DNA of 64,000 bases, taken from IMG/VR virus record IMGVR_UViG_3300030098_003519, positions 25,494 through 89,493 of that record; one strand, 5' to 3'. The notes beneath the pieces are model-generated. The model saw only the letters and a program-made list of their open reading frames with translations. It had not been told where the DNA came from and did not search any database. The first letter of the stretch is position 1; every line of letters starts with the position of its first letter. Origin of the DNA: a virus. Below, one piece after another: positions 1 through 11,200 of the stretch. Both the position numbers and the translations under genes were made by a program.

Positions 1-1636
1 TAGAACCATCACTCTGTCTTGAGAAGAATATTCCAGATCCTTCATTACTTACGTCATCGTGTGCTGCAGTTCCAAATGATATGTGTTTATTAGTTCCAGT
101 TGTTATCTGTGCTTTATATGTTGTTTGAGTAAAATTAGCACCAATGTTTACTGTTCCTGCTTGAGTAATGCGAAGTGCTTCTGCATTTACAGCAGCCTCA
201 TTCTTTGTAAAGAATGAAAGCCATCCACCAGAATCATCACCAGCATTAGTATCACTAGTTTTTAGATACGCCTGTATAGCTGCTACCTGTTTAGAACCAG
301 CATTATTACCACTTGAACTATGACTATTTTCCCTATTAACAAATCTTAGTGTTCCAACATTAGTACTATCTGCATTTTGATTTGAACTTATATTAATAAT
401 TCCATACTCACCAACACTTCCATCACCTGTTACTTCTAATATCTTACAATTTGCTGTATCATTATTGAATGAATAACTGCTTAAACCTTGAGTTACTATA
501 TGTCCTGCATTTGTAATGCGAAATTTTTCTGTTGGTGTACCACCTGGACAAGTAAAGAAAGTTGTATCAAATTTATTAGTACCATCTACATCTAAAACTC
601 TGATTGAATTATACCTATCGTTAGGACTTGCATCTGATGGAACAAATTTTAACTCAGTACTTGTATTTGTAGTCGTTCCATGATTTTCTAATATTAATGA
701 TACTAAATTATTTCCAGCACTACTCTGGTAAATGTGCATTCCACCTGCAGCAACTTCTGTTGAAATTCCAGCACCAGTTGATAATCTTCCACTTCCATCA
801 ATACGAAGTTTTTCTGTGCCACCATCATCTTCAACAACAAAAGCATCAGTAGCTGCTGGCATACCAATATTCCAACCACCAATTCCACTACTATCAAAGT
901 GTATTGTTACTTTATTGGTTGTAGTCGATCCATCCCAGTTACTTAAAGTAAGAGCATCTGTATCTACATCTCCAGTATTAATAATTGCTGTTGTGTTGAT
1001 ATTATTGCCAGCACCAACAATAAGTTTAGTATTTGAACCTGTGTTATTACTTGATCCGATATGGAATCTACCATCTGAGTCGATGCGAAGTTTTTCTACA
1101 TTACCTGGTGAGAATACTATAGGTTCAAGAGCATATGTTCTTAATCTCCATTCTGGGTTTGCAGTTGCAATATTAGAACATTGCACACCAAATGCTCCTG
1201 TAGCACTTCTAACCATGAATAAGTCTTTATCAGTTGCAGCAGTATTTGAAAAGACATCTAAAGGAGCATTTGGTGCAACAGTTCCTATTCCCACCTCACC
1301 AGTATCAACAACTGTAAGAACTTCACTAGTTCCATCAAATAAGTTTAATATATCTCCTGCACCTGTTTGAGTTATAATTCCTGCTGTTGTTGTACTATTA
1401 GCCGCTACTCTTAACAACTCCACATTTCTCAGAGTTGTATTTAAAGTTGTTGTATCTCCTTGTACTGTTAAATTACCAGTAACATTGACATTAGTAAAAG
1501 TTGAGGTATTACCAGTACCAGCTCCTATCTCACCAACAAATCTTGTTGCTGTTATAATTCCTGCAGAATGTATATTGTGAGTTCGGAGTTGTGCTAGTGT
1601 ATGAATACCAGGTCCAACAACTTTAGTAAATGCCAT
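1..1636 (-). CDS. Fibre-like virion structural protein (3' end beyond window)
   Basis: The reading frame opens with ATG at 1636 and runs without a stop to the left edge, so at least 545 residues are present and the C-terminus is missing. The N-terminus (MAFTKVVGPGIHT) leads into a module resembling that of the genes at 8227-12801 and 1669-6387: a 'GNLTVQGDTTTLNTTLRNVE' stretch, then 'GDILNLFDG'. Repeats of the type 'EKLRIDSDG...' and 'GEVGIGT' follow, as in many marine phage fibre proteins. No enzymatic motif is visible. A late promoter motif lies just upstream. I infer a tail-fibre or adhesin subunit. The family resemblance is clear, but the exact position in the virion is unknown. Confidence 0.8.
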   Translation of the reverse strand, partial: MAFTKVVGPGIHTLAQLRTHNIHSAGIITATRFVGEIGAGTGNTSTFTNVNVTGNLTVQGDTTTLNTTLRNVELLRVAANSTTTAGIITQTGAGDILNLFDGTSEVLTVVDTGEVGIGTVAPNAPLDVFSNTAATDKDLFMVRSATGAFGVQCSNIATANPEWRLRTYALEPIVFSPGNVEKLRIDSDGRFHIGSSNNTGSNTKLIVGAGNNINTTAIINTGDVDTDALTLSNWDGSTTTNKVTIHFDSSGIGGWNIGMPAATDAFVVEDDGGTEKLRIDGSGRLSTGAGISTEVAAGGMHIYQSSAGNNLVSLILENHGTTTNTSTELKFVPSDASPNDRYNSIRVLDVDGTNKFDTTFFTCPGGTPTEKFRITNAGHIVTQGLSSYSFNNDTANCKILEVTGDGSVGEYGIINISSNQNADSTNVGTLRFVNRENSHSSSGNNAGSKQVAAIQAYLKTSDTNAGDDSGGWLSFFTKNEAAVNAEALRITQAGTVNIGANFTQTTYKAQITTGTNKHISFGTAAHDDVSNEGSGIFFSRQSDGS

Positions 1637-1653
1637 TAGATATTACTTTTTAG

Positions 1654-1663
1654 TTATTTATGT
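1654..1663 (-). promoter_or_regulatory. Putative T4-type late promoter (CATAAATAAC)
   Basis: On the minus strand ATAAATA lies about 18-25 bases upstream of the ATG at 1636, between that gene and the stop of the 1572-aa gene at 1669. T4-like phages use TATAAATA-like boxes read by gp55/gp33-modified RNA polymerase. Assigned by motif and position only. Confidence 0.5.
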
Positions 1664-1668
1664 GAAGA

Positions 1669-4600
1669 TTACTTAAATTCATCTGGTACTACTACATCAT
1701 CAGTTCCATTCAAATTCTCAACAGTTCTTGCTGGTTCAAGAATAAGATTACCATCATTATCAGTAAGATCACTTGATTTAATAATATCATCTTGCCTTTC
1801 ACCAACAACCATCCAAGAAACAGTATCAGTACAACTATTATCTTGAGCAGTAATAGTTAAAGTGTTTCCAGAAACAGTACCTTTAACATTAGTCCATCCA
1901 GTTTCATTAGTTGTGAAACATTGTATATCTCTATTTAATGCGACAAAGGTTCCAGCACTCATGCCAACCTTAGTATCAATATTAACGGTAGCAGTACCAC
2001 CAACAAGATCAACTTTACCACGATAAATGTTATCACATTGTGGACCTTCAATAAATGAGTGTACTAAATCTTTTGTAGTTGAAAGACCAACAAGAGGATG
2101 AGGAATCTTAAATGATCCACTACCTTTAGATATTGAACCAGTAATAGAAAGATTATTGGAGATCTGAACTCTATGGAATTTACGATAATCATTAGAATAA
2201 TAAGAGTTTGGAGGATTAGCATTAGTCAAATCCCATCTTATATTAGAACCAGGAATGATATCAATACTTGCATTAGGTGGTGATGCATCACTATTTCTCA
2301 TTCTTCCAACAGTTGCAGCATTTGTCCCTACAGTGAAGTCACTGTTTATAGTAACAGATTCACCATAAATCATTCTATATCTGAAATCATGGTTCCAATC
2401 ATAACCATGAAATCTTATCCATACATCTTGATTACTATCAACAACAAGTTGAACAACAGATTTTTCTGCCGTCTGTTGATCATGACATATACTCATACTA
2501 GAGTTGGCATACTTTAAAACTTCAATTGTTCCCCTAACAGAACGTGGATAGTTAGTATCACCAGTAGCCATATATTCAAGGTATGCAAGACCAGAACTTC
2601 CTACATTTTTAACTAACTTAATCCAATAGTAATCCATAGCAGGAGATTTACTGGTATTATAATCAAAACAACTTGTTGTATACCAAGGAGTACCAGCTAT
2701 TATCTGATGTCCCATAGAATCTGATAAAATAGTTGTACTATCAACAATAGATACACCAAAACCAACATTATTACCAGATAACATCAATTGACCAGTATTA
2801 TTGATGCGAACTCTTTCAGATCCATCTACTTGTAAAGATATATTTGATCCACCTCCACTAGAAGCATTTCCAGCATCACATCTAATTTTTAGATTGTCAC
2901 CATTACTTTCGATAATACTTTGTCCATGAGTACCATCAGTGTCTTCCATGCATACGGCAGGAACACCACCTTTCAGGTGAATCATATAATCTGGATTAGT
3001 TTCTCCGATACCAAGTCTCCTATTAACACCATCAAAAGTTGCTATAGGATAACCACCACCATAAATTTGAGTATGTCTAATAGTAGAAGTTCCTGTTGAT
3101 CCAAGTCTTGCTGCATATGTACCACCAGACCAACTAAAAGAAGCATATGAAACAAGAGGATGAGTATCTATTTTATAAGAAGTACCACCTACTATTGCAA
3201 TATTTCCACCATTAACCTGAAATTTTTCTGCTGGATTTGTAATTCCGATACCAACATAACCTGTATCTCCTACGCAACGAAGTCTTTCATTTGAATTTAC
3301 AACAAGTCTCAAGTCATCTTCAATTGCATCAATATTTGTTTGTGTTCCTCTAACAACATTATTTCTAAAAATTAAACGAGAACGATTAACTCCATAACAA
3401 TCAAGAGTCAATGCACTATTTCCTGATGCCCTTGCAACAGATAATTGACTACCAGAAGCAGGTGTTCCGATACCAACTAGACCACTACCACTGATGGCAA
3501 GTCTTTTTAGACTAGTAGTTCCATCTGATGTCCATATATTATAGTAAGAATCTAATAATGTTGCACCACTAGGAGTATCTGTAGAACCTGTAGCAATATT
3601 TGATCCTGTAAAATATCCATTAGTAACATCAGCAAAACAAGAAGTAGAACTATATCCTTCTCTATACTTTACCCATATTTCAGCACTTTTGGCAGAACTA
3701 TCATACTTATGAGCAACTCCAGCAATACCTTCACGAACAGCAGTTGTACTATAAAAATAACCATATAAAGTAGGGTTGGAAGAGAATGCTAAATGAATCT
3801 TTGTTTCACCAGAAACATTACTATTAGAATCATGAGTTGCTGCTCCAAGAACTGTTATCGTTGCCCTTGCTGCAGCATCAACACCTACACCAGCCCAAGT
3901 ACCAACCTTAAACCATTTACCAGGATCATTAGAATTTGCTTCTGTACCGCCTACAGTTCCACGAGTAAATTTGGTTCCTCCATCAGATGCAATTCTAAGT
4001 CTTTCTGCTACACCAACCCCAGATGCATTTGTTTTAAGTACTAATGAAGAACCACCAGAAAGATAAGGAGCAATTGATGCTTCACCAGCATCAGTTACAG
4101 ACATATCAATTACACCATTCTGACTAGGACTTAGTATTCCAAAAGTTCCTTTAAGATTTAATGTTCTTGTACTTGAATCAGTAGTGGCTATCATTACATT
4201 GCCACCTGCAGGTTGAATTGCCAAGTGTCTAGCACCATCTCCACTATGTCTAGCTTGCATAAAATAAGGATGTGGTGAAGAGTTAGAAAGTCCAAATACT
4301 AATTCAGATCCTTCACACCTAAGAGTATGTCCACCTGTTGCATTCCAAGTTACTGATGGAGCAAAAGTACTTGCATATTTTGCAACTAATCCTGCATCAG
4401 TTTGTGGATCTGTTATACCAATACCAACCGAACCACCCATAGGGTTTAAAGTTATTTGTCTAAGACCACTACCACTTGTATTTGCTTGTATAAACAATGC
4501 ATAAGGGGCATATGCAGTCAATCCAAATTTTAATTCGGATCCTTCATTCCTGAATATCTGACCTGGATTACCACCACCCCAAGTTAAAGTTGGAGTAGAT

Positions 4601-6387
4601 AATCCTATATTTCTAGATTCAAGAGATTTTGCATTTAAACCATTATCTCCAGTTCCAATACCAAGAACTCCAGCATTGGTGAGAGTCATTTTTCTTCCAC
4701 CAGCTGAAACCCAAGCATGTTCTCCAGAACCACCTACATTTGATTGGAATTTATCACCAGATTCAAGAGTAAGGTATGCACTATTTCCAGAAGTATAATT
4801 ATGCCATCTTGCTCCTACTCCTTGAGTACCTCCAAGATGTAATGTATTACCTGGCGTAACAGTTCCGACACCAAGTTTACCATTTGGCATCTTTACATTT
4901 TTATCATGATCAATATGTAAACCTAAATCACCAGCATCATTACCACGCATGTAGAGTTGAAATTCTTGTCCACTTGCAACATCATTTTTATCAACAGTAA
5001 TTCTAAGATCACCATTACCTGGTGTTCCAAATTCATGTGTAGTTTCATTATCTGAATCAATTAGAGATAATATACTTACACCACTATTATTTCTAATAGA
5101 TACATTACTTTTAAAAGTTGAAACTCCAGTTGAACCGATGCGAAGTCTTTCTGTACCAGCAGTTTCTACTGTAAATGTATCAGGATCAGGAAATCTAATT
5201 GCAGTATCTCCATCTCCGATATGATAAATTGAATCAGCAATACCTACTTTATTACCATCACCAACAGTAAATACTTCAGTGGTATTGTCATATAATTTAA
5301 GTATATCTCCTGTACCTGCTTGTGTTACTGCTACTGCTACATTAGCACTATTATCTGCTACTTCTATTCTATCAACAGCCTTTAAGGTAGTATCAATTGT
5401 TGTTGTCGTTCCATTGACTGTTAGGTCGCCTGTAATTGTTGCATCTCCAGTAATAGCTGCGTCATTAACTGTGATGTTATCAGTATTCAATAGAACAACA
5501 TTACCAGTTCTTCCATAAACTCCAGTTACTCCACCTCCACCACTACCAGTTGTAGCACCAGCAAAACCAATATGTCTTACTTCTATCTGTGTTCCACTAC
5601 CAGGAGCAGTTGTGAGGTTTATAACATTTGCAGCAACACTATATGCTCTTATATTTCCAGCACTATCATTAGGGTACTGAACAACACCATCAATAGTTAC
5701 CAAGATATTTTCATTATTTGGAGGTGACTTTGAAAGTGTGAATGAAGAAGTTGATCCGTCACCACTAAAATGATCTACCTTATTATCTGATATATCAAAG
5801 GTAACATTATTATTGGTTAGAATATGACCCCAGAATGCATCTGTAGATTGTGGTGCTTGTGAAAATACAATCGTACCATCTAAATCAAATCCAAATCCAG
5901 TTGAAGGACTTGAACTATCATGTGGTTGCTGAATAACACCATTAACAGAAAGAACTAATTGAGCAGATCTTGTTATTCTTGCCTTTTTACCAGTCGTATG
6001 AGTTGCTTTGAATTTTGTATTGACACCATCAAAAGCAACATTTAATGTATGAGATGATCCTGAAGTTCCTGTTAATGAAAGATCTTCTGCTGTTCCAGAT
6101 GCAGCACGAGCAGCAGTGGTAGCAAGTTTAATATTATTATGATCCTCCTTAATGACAAAATAAACTGAACCAGAAGTCAGTCCATTAATATTTCCACCAC
6201 CACCGTTATTATATGTTACTCTCTGTCCTTGTACGAATCTATGGTTATATGAATATATTGTATCGTTTGCAGCCGAAACTACACTAGAACTTGACCCATC
6301 AAAAGTTAAAGTATATGATGAGATATCATCGAGTATCTTAAAATTGTTATCTTCGCCTGTAGATGGAGAATGACCAATATATGCCAT
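1669..6387 (-). CDS. Long tail-fibre-like protein, 1572 aa
   Basis: Residues 1-100 include an 'FVQGQRVTYNN...SGSVYFVIKEDHNNIKLA' type module also seen in the 2481-aa protein. Residues about 285-385 hold 'GDLTVNGTTTTIDTTL' and 'GTGDILKLYDNTTEVFTVGD', shared with two neighbouring fibres. The middle is a long run of 'ERLRI..G', 'VGIG' and 'RNEGSELKFGL' repeats, typical of beta-structured phage fibre shafts. From about residue 1425 there is a distinct C-terminal domain ('KIPHPLVG', 'IEGPQCDNIYRG', 'VSWMVVGERQD') that is widespread at the ends of phage fibre proteins and resembles the C-terminus of the 300-aa protein at 43488-44390. Likely a fibre involved in host contact. It precedes the gene ending at the left edge and follows a probable assembly protein. 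Confidence 0.85.
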   Translation of the reverse strand: MAYIGHSPSTGEDNNFKILDDISSYTLTFDGSSSSVVSAANDTIYSYNHRFVQGQRVTYNNGGGGNINGLTSGSVYFVIKEDHNNIKLATTAARAASGTAEDLSLTGTSGSSHTLNVAFDGVNTKFKATHTTGKKARITRSAQLVLSVNGVIQQPHDSSSPSTGFGFDLDGTIVFSQAPQSTDAFWGHILTNNNVTFDISDNKVDHFSGDGSTSSFTLSKSPPNNENILVTIDGVVQYPNDSAGNIRAYSVAANVINLTTAPGSGTQIEVRHIGFAGATTGSGGGGVTGVYGRTGNVVLLNTDNITVNDAAITGDATITGDLTVNGTTTTIDTTLKAVDRIEVADNSANVAVAVTQAGTGDILKLYDNTTEVFTVGDGNKVGIADSIYHIGDGDTAIRFPDPDTFTVETAGTERLRIGSTGVSTFKSNVSIRNNSGVSILSLIDSDNETTHEFGTPGNGDLRITVDKNDVASGQEFQLYMRGNDAGDLGLHIDHDKNVKMPNGKLGVGTVTPGNTLHLGGTQGVGARWHNYTSGNSAYLTLESGDKFQSNVGGSGEHAWVSAGGRKMTLTNAGVLGIGTGDNGLNAKSLESRNIGLSTPTLTWGGGNPGQIFRNEGSELKFGLTAYAPYALFIQANTSGSGLRQITLNPMGGSVGIGITDPQTDAGLVAKYASTFAPSVTWNATGGHTLRCEGSELVFGLSNSSPHPYFMQARHSGDGARHLAIQPAGGNVMIATTDSSTRTLNLKGTFGILSPSQNGVIDMSVTDAGEASIAPYLSGGSSLVLKTNASGVGVAERLRIASDGGTKFTRGTVGGTEANSNDPGKWFKVGTWAGVGVDAAARATITVLGAATHDSNSNVSGETKIHLAFSSNPTLYGYFYSTTAVREGIAGVAHKYDSSAKSAEIWVKYREGYSSTSCFADVTNGYFTGSNIATGSTDTPSGATLLDSYYNIWTSDGTTSLKRLAISGSGLVGIGTPASGSQLSVARASGNSALTLDCYGVNRSRLIFRNNVVRGTQTNIDAIEDDLRLVVNSNERLRCVGDTGYVGIGITNPAEKFQVNGGNIAIVGGTSYKIDTHPLVSYASFSWSGGTYAARLGSTGTSTIRHTQIYGGGYPIATFDGVNRRLGIGETNPDYMIHLKGGVPAVCMEDTDGTHGQSIIESNGDNLKIRCDAGNASSGGGSNISLQVDGSERVRINNTGQLMLSGNNVGFGVSIVDSTTILSDSMGHQIIAGTPWYTTSCFDYNTSKSPAMDYYWIKLVKNVGSSGLAYLEYMATGDTNYPRSVRGTIEVLKYANSSMSICHDQQTAEKSVVQLVVDSNQDVWIRFHGYDWNHDFRYRMIYGESVTINSDFTVGTNAATVGRMRNSDASPPNASIDIIPGSNIRWDLTNANPPNSYYSNDYRKFHRVQISNNLSITGSISKGSGSFKIPHPLVGLSTTKDLVHSFIEGPQCDNIYRGKVDLVGGTATVNIDTKVGMSAGTFVALNRDIQCFTTNETGWTNVKGTVSGNTLTITAQDNSCTDTVSWMVVGERQDDIIKSSDLTDNDGNLILEPARTVENLNGTDDVVVPDEFK

Positions 6388-6400
6388 AGTACTCTATTTT

Positions 6401-7015
6401 TTAAGTATTTATTGAATCAATAATGGACTGTGGTGTCCCATCAATAACTGCTTGGGCAGCATCTCTTTGTGCTTCATCATTTAGAACACGAGGATCGTCT
6501 GCAGCAGGAACATTTTTATATACAATTTGATCAAAATATGTATTATTAGATGGATCCCATACACTTTCCATAGATGGTGTTCCTAATTTAAGTCTTTGTT
6601 GCTTAAGTCGTTCAACAGCTGATAGATAACTATTTTTTTGATCAATTGCTTTCTTCTCATCTGCAGCAGTCTGAACCCAAGAAGGAATTGCTGCTATTGT
6701 AGTAACACCAACTTGACTCTTAGGATACTTGTCTTTAATTGCTTTAATATCTGCCTTCCATGCAGTAAGAGATGTATGATAGATCTTATCTAATTGATCT
6801 TCAATAGGTGGATACTCTGCTTTACGTGCAATAGTATATGCCGTAGTAACACCAACTGTTGGTCCTTCTACAATACCAATACCTTGTTCATTTATATCTT
6901 GAAGAAACTTCTGATAATCTGTATTATTGGGATCTCTAGGAATACCAGTTTTATCTGATAAACGAATTATAGAATTTGCTTCGTTTGAAGGTGGAACTAT
7001 GGATAACTTATACAT
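6401..7015 (-). CDS. Tail-fibre-associated or assembly-type small protein
   Basis: This 204-aa, mainly helical and charged protein sits directly upstream of the 1572-aa fibre, only 13 bases away. Residues about 68-95 carry 'YPPIEDQLDKIYH' followed by 'AWKADIKAIKDKYP', a motif common in short phage proteins encoded next to tail fibres and often annotated as tail-fibre assembly or XkdW-like. There is no transmembrane segment or signal peptide. The position and motif suggest a chaperone or small fibre component. Which of the two is not decided by the sequence. Confidence 0.7.
   Translation of the reverse strand: MYKLSIVPPSNEANSIIRLSDKTGIPRDPNNTDYQKFLQDINEQGIGIVEGPTVGVTTAYTIARKAEYPPIEDQLDKIYHTSLTAWKADIKAIKDKYPKSQVGVTTIAAIPSWVQTAADEKKAIDQKNSYLSAVERLKQQRLKLGTPSMESVWDPSNNTYFDQIVYKNVPAADDPRVLNDEAQRDAAQAVIDGTPQSIIDSINT
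6405..6414 (-). promoter_or_regulatory. Putative late promoter (AATAAATAC)
   Basis: CAATAAATACTT on the minus strand lies about 20 bases before the ATG of the 1572-aa fibre and inside the 3' end of the preceding gene. The match to the T4 late box core ATAAATA is exact. No function has been demonstrated here. Confidence 0.45.
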
Positions 7016-7017
7016 GT

Positions 7018-8226
7018 TTACATCTCCGCACTAAGAATTAATTTTGCATTTGGTAATACCTGACACCAAAGACCATCTCCTGTAGATAAACTACTATGAC
7101 CAGTAGTTTGACAATATACACGTATATTATTATTAACCTTTTCCCCGACTTCTACACTTGCATTACTATTCTGACCACTAGCTCCCTTATATGATTGTAA
7201 CCAATTACCACTAGCAGTCACTGTAGAGACACTTGGTTGAGCTCTCATAGTTACAGGTGTGGAAACTGTTAAATTAATATTAGTAGAATTATAAGCAACA
7301 CCAATTCCTAAATGCACTTCATCATCATCACCATATGCCACACAATATCTCTGACAATCATGCAATTGATCGGCATGAGTTTTATAATCAAACGGTGTTG
7401 CATTATAACCTTCCTCAAGTTGAACACCTGTAATCCATAGATTATTTGATGTAGAACTTGCTATATTAATTGTAGTGCCTGGTGCTTGTTGATTACTAGC
7501 ATTATTTCTCCAATAATTTCTAGTACCAGTTCCAGCAGTCCATGTTGAACCTGCCTTAAACCAAAGCCATAATCTTATACCAGTAGTATTATCTGTTGTC
7601 CAAGCATTTTCAGGCCCATGAGCAGGGAATGACATAGTTTTATATTCCCATTCATTTGCATTATGTATTGTAAAGGTTTGATTAATTATCTTACCAACAT
7701 TAAAGTTATCAGCATGAAGCATAGCATTACAATCACCAGTAACACTAGACTTTACCCAGAATGATAAAGTAACTGGTTTTGCCCTTTGTGTTCCCCAACA
7801 AAGATGTGCCATTCTATTTGCTTCAATCCTCTGTTCTAGAAGAAAATAATCACCACCATCAACAGCAGCATCAGCAGTAGTACAATCCAATTTCCAAGAT
7901 TTAGTAAATCCTTGTCCTATAGGAACATCAGTATCTTGAGAAGAAGTCCATGTTCCAGCACCAGACATTCCAAGTTTCCATCTGTCTACTGTACTGAATA
8001 CCCAATTGGGACTTCCATTAAAACCTGAGTCCGTTGTAGCTCTCTGGGCTATTTGGAAATCTCCATTGATAACCATGTTCTTTCGACCTGCTTTCACAAT
8101 ATCAAAAGACTCTCCTGCAGATGATGAGTTCATTAACTCACTACCATGAGCTCCTATAGGAGGAGTGTCAACCTCATTTAACTTCTCCCTTAAATTTATT
8201 GCTGGTTGTGATACTCTTATAGACAT
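7018..8226 (-). CDS. Virion structural protein with carbohydrate-binding-like fold, 402 aa
   Basis: After an N-terminal segment there is 'NMVINGDFQIAQR' near residue 50, a signature found in many marine phage structural proteins. A beta-rich, aromatic-rich region follows ('VTLSFWVKSSVTG', 'EWEYKTMSFPA', 'LWITGVQLEEG') of the type seen in carbohydrate-binding jelly-roll modules. The stretch 'GVQLEEGYNATPFDYK' (about residue 263) is also frequent in phage fibre proteins. The gene abuts the 1524-aa protein upstream and the 204-aa assembly-type protein downstream, so the three are probably co-expressed. I infer a receptor-binding or fibre-tip protein; a direct ligand is not evident. Confidence 0.75.
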   Translation of the reverse strand: MSIRVSQPAINLREKLNEVDTPPIGAHGSELMNSSSAGESFDIVKAGRKNMVINGDFQIAQRATTDSGFNGSPNWVFSTVDRWKLGMSGAGTWTSSQDTDVPIGQGFTKSWKLDCTTADAAVDGGDYFLLEQRIEANRMAHLCWGTQRAKPVTLSFWVKSSVTGDCNAMLHADNFNVGKIINQTFTIHNANEWEYKTMSFPAHGPENAWTTDNTTGIRLWLWFKAGSTWTAGTGTRNYWRNNASNQQAPGTTINIASSTSNNLWITGVQLEEGYNATPFDYKTHADQLHDCQRYCVAYGDDDEVHLGIGVAYNSTNINLTVSTPVTMRAQPSVSTVTASGNWLQSYKGASGQNSNASVEVGEKVNNNIRVYCQTTGHSSLSTGDGLWCQVLPNAKLILSAEM

Positions 8227-11200
8227 TTAATACTCCACTACTAAATCATTTGATGCTGAAACACCACGGGTTACTTCCGTAGTATTGTTATTTATTCTGA
8301 CTAATCCACTGAAATCTGCACGACCACCTTTAGCACCAACGTATAAAATATCATTTCTCTTATCATATGCCATTGCTTCAATGTGATCATTTGTAGTACC
8401 AATAAGAGTACACTTAGCATTCTCTTGGAAGAGTGGTAATTCATCCTTATACATCTTCTGAATCTGATGTTCATTTGGTGCTGATCTTGAAGATCTGAAC
8501 AATGCCATTTCTATCTCACTATCAGCAGCTCCTGTACTAGTATCATGTCCTATTCTCAATTCAGAATAAGCAGTAAAAGGACTATTATCCCACATACCTG
8601 TGTTCATTATTCTAACCAGTTCTCTTCTACCATTAACCCACAACTCCATAGTATTACCTCTTCTAATAATATGACAAAGCATCCATGATTTCATATCTTG
8701 AGGATGCATAAGAAGTCCTTTTTGATTTGGATCATAAGCAAATCCAGCAGTACTCATATCAAATCGTATATCATCACCATTAAAATAAACACGAAGATAT
8801 GACATATCATTACCAGATGACAATGTCTCATCATCAGATATTGACCAAATTGTTTTTCCACCTTGACTATCATTAGGATTCATCCACCAATAGAAAGCAA
8901 AGTCACCACTACCATGATTTAAGTTAGGATTATATGCTTGATAAAGATAATTATCAGAACTCCAACCACTATAAGAACATAATTCTGCACCAGTAGCAAC
9001 AGCCTGTTTAGTTACTGTTCCATATACTTGGAGTCCACGATTCAATCCTTGATTCCTTGAACCAGCACCAGAAAAACCATGTGTATTTGTATGATCTGGA
9101 TCTGCCTCTGTTACAATAACACTATCAATATATCCATCACTATCCTGGCTAGTTGAAGACTCTGTTAAATTAAAATATGCTGTAGTTGTTGTTGCTTGGA
9201 AGGTTCCAGTAAACATTTGCCATTGAGCAACTGTACCTATTGGAGGAGACTCAAAATATTGATTTCCATCTATACCAGATGTTCCTAATTTAATTGTAAA
9301 GGAATCATGTGTAACCCAAAGTCTAGCTGAAACCGAATATTTTTTACCTACAACAGTCGTGAAAGAGAAATAAGCAGCATCTCCATTACTATTAGCAGTC
9401 GCATGTATAGAATAAGATCCATTATATGCTCTGGTATTAGAAGAACCCCACTGCACGAATCCAGCATTAGTCCAACCAGTGGTAGTGTTTGCTTCTGTCC
9501 TTCCAGGTCCAGCACTAGCACAGTTATTAGGAGCTAAATCAGTTCCTGATAAGTTTGTGTCATCAGTAGAAGCCATGACACACATTTTCTCTTTTCCTAC
9601 TAACCAACCAGTAGTATAAGATTTAGTTGTATATGCAATCATACTATTATCACCTTCTGGATTCTCATAGATATGATTTAATCCACCTCTAGTACGAGCA
9701 GCAAATTCATATCCTTTCTTTGCAGTAACTTGAGGAACTTTATGTTGATGAGTGTTCCATGTTGTACTCCAATCACTACCAATAGAAAGTAGATTAGAAT
9801 AAATGGCACTATTAGAATTCAAACCTCTCCACATAGATCTAACATTATGACCAGAACCACCAGTCTTAGTGTCTATAGTAATAGCATTATCCCATTTTAT
9901 GTGTCCATCCATAGTATGAATATAACAATAGTCTCCATTACCATCACCCATAACAAAAATTAAATCATCATTATCAGTCCACTCTACAGAATATCCTTGA
10001 GTATAACCATTATCATTAGAATTAATATCTACAATATGTCCACTTACATCATTGACATGATTAGATGGTGTATTTGATCTATTAAGTCCCATAGTCCATT
10101 CAGGTTTAATGATACTAATACCAGCATCAACAGCAACAGCAATAGTAGGTATTGGAAGATTAGTTATAGGATCTATAGGTGCTCCTCTTAATGCCTTTAC
10201 TGCTACAGACCATACATCATCAGATTTTAGTGTTCCAAGATCAGTATTATCATATCCTCTACCACTTTCAGTCCATAATCCACCAGAATCATCTGTTCCA
10301 TTTCTACCTGCAATTCCTGTAGGCCACCAACCATGTGTTCCGTTACTAGTAACTGATGCTCTAACTCTCTTTGCAGTATCTTTGATGAAATCTATGATAT
10401 GAAAACCACCATAAACATTCTTAGCACCGATATATATTACTCCATTCAGAGCAGTCACACAAGAAGGTCTATCATCATTACATCCAAGCATATATCCTTC
10501 AGATGATGATCTAAACTGCATCCATAATGGCATTGTTGGATCATCACCATCATAAATTGTTGTTCTAACTTGTCCTAAAACAATTACAGCAACAGCAGGG
10601 AATTCTTTTCTTGTTCCTCTATAGGTTCCTGCTGTTTCATTATACCATGATGTATGTCTACATTTCTTTCTCCATGCTCCACCATCAGCATCATTTCTAG
10701 TATCATATATAAATATTGTTTCTCCACTTCCAGATTCATCATAAGGAGACTCTTTACCACTAGTTATACTGATTGCAGAGAAATCATAAGCAGTTGCAGT
10801 TGCTATTCCAGCAACCGTTATTCCTCCTCCAGTGGTGGTTAGTTTTATAGCATTATTATAATATAAATTGACATAAGGAGCACCAGAATTATTAAACCCT
10901 TTAATAATTTTTTTAGACAAAGCCATGTGGTGTTCTATGTCACCAACAGATGAAACTATAAAATTGTTAGCGTGACCATTACTGTGTTTGATGTATAAAT
11001 TACTGTCATTACCTAGAGTTAATTGTTTATCATCAGCAATATAAACATTACCCCATCCTTTTGAAGCACTACCGAAATTTTGAGTACCTAAAGCACCTGG
11101 CGTTACGTGACCATCTTTGTCAATGCGAAGTCTTTCTGTTGGCGATGCTGCACCATCAGCAGTAGTAGAAAATACTAATCTACCAGGAACGTCATTAGTG

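Noticed and set aside
732-1370. Plus-strand ORF of 212 codons inside the left-edge fibre gene
   Set aside because: It is antisense to a continuous fibre reading frame, has hydrophobic low-complexity sequence without a ribosome binding site, and results from the repetitive fibre codons.
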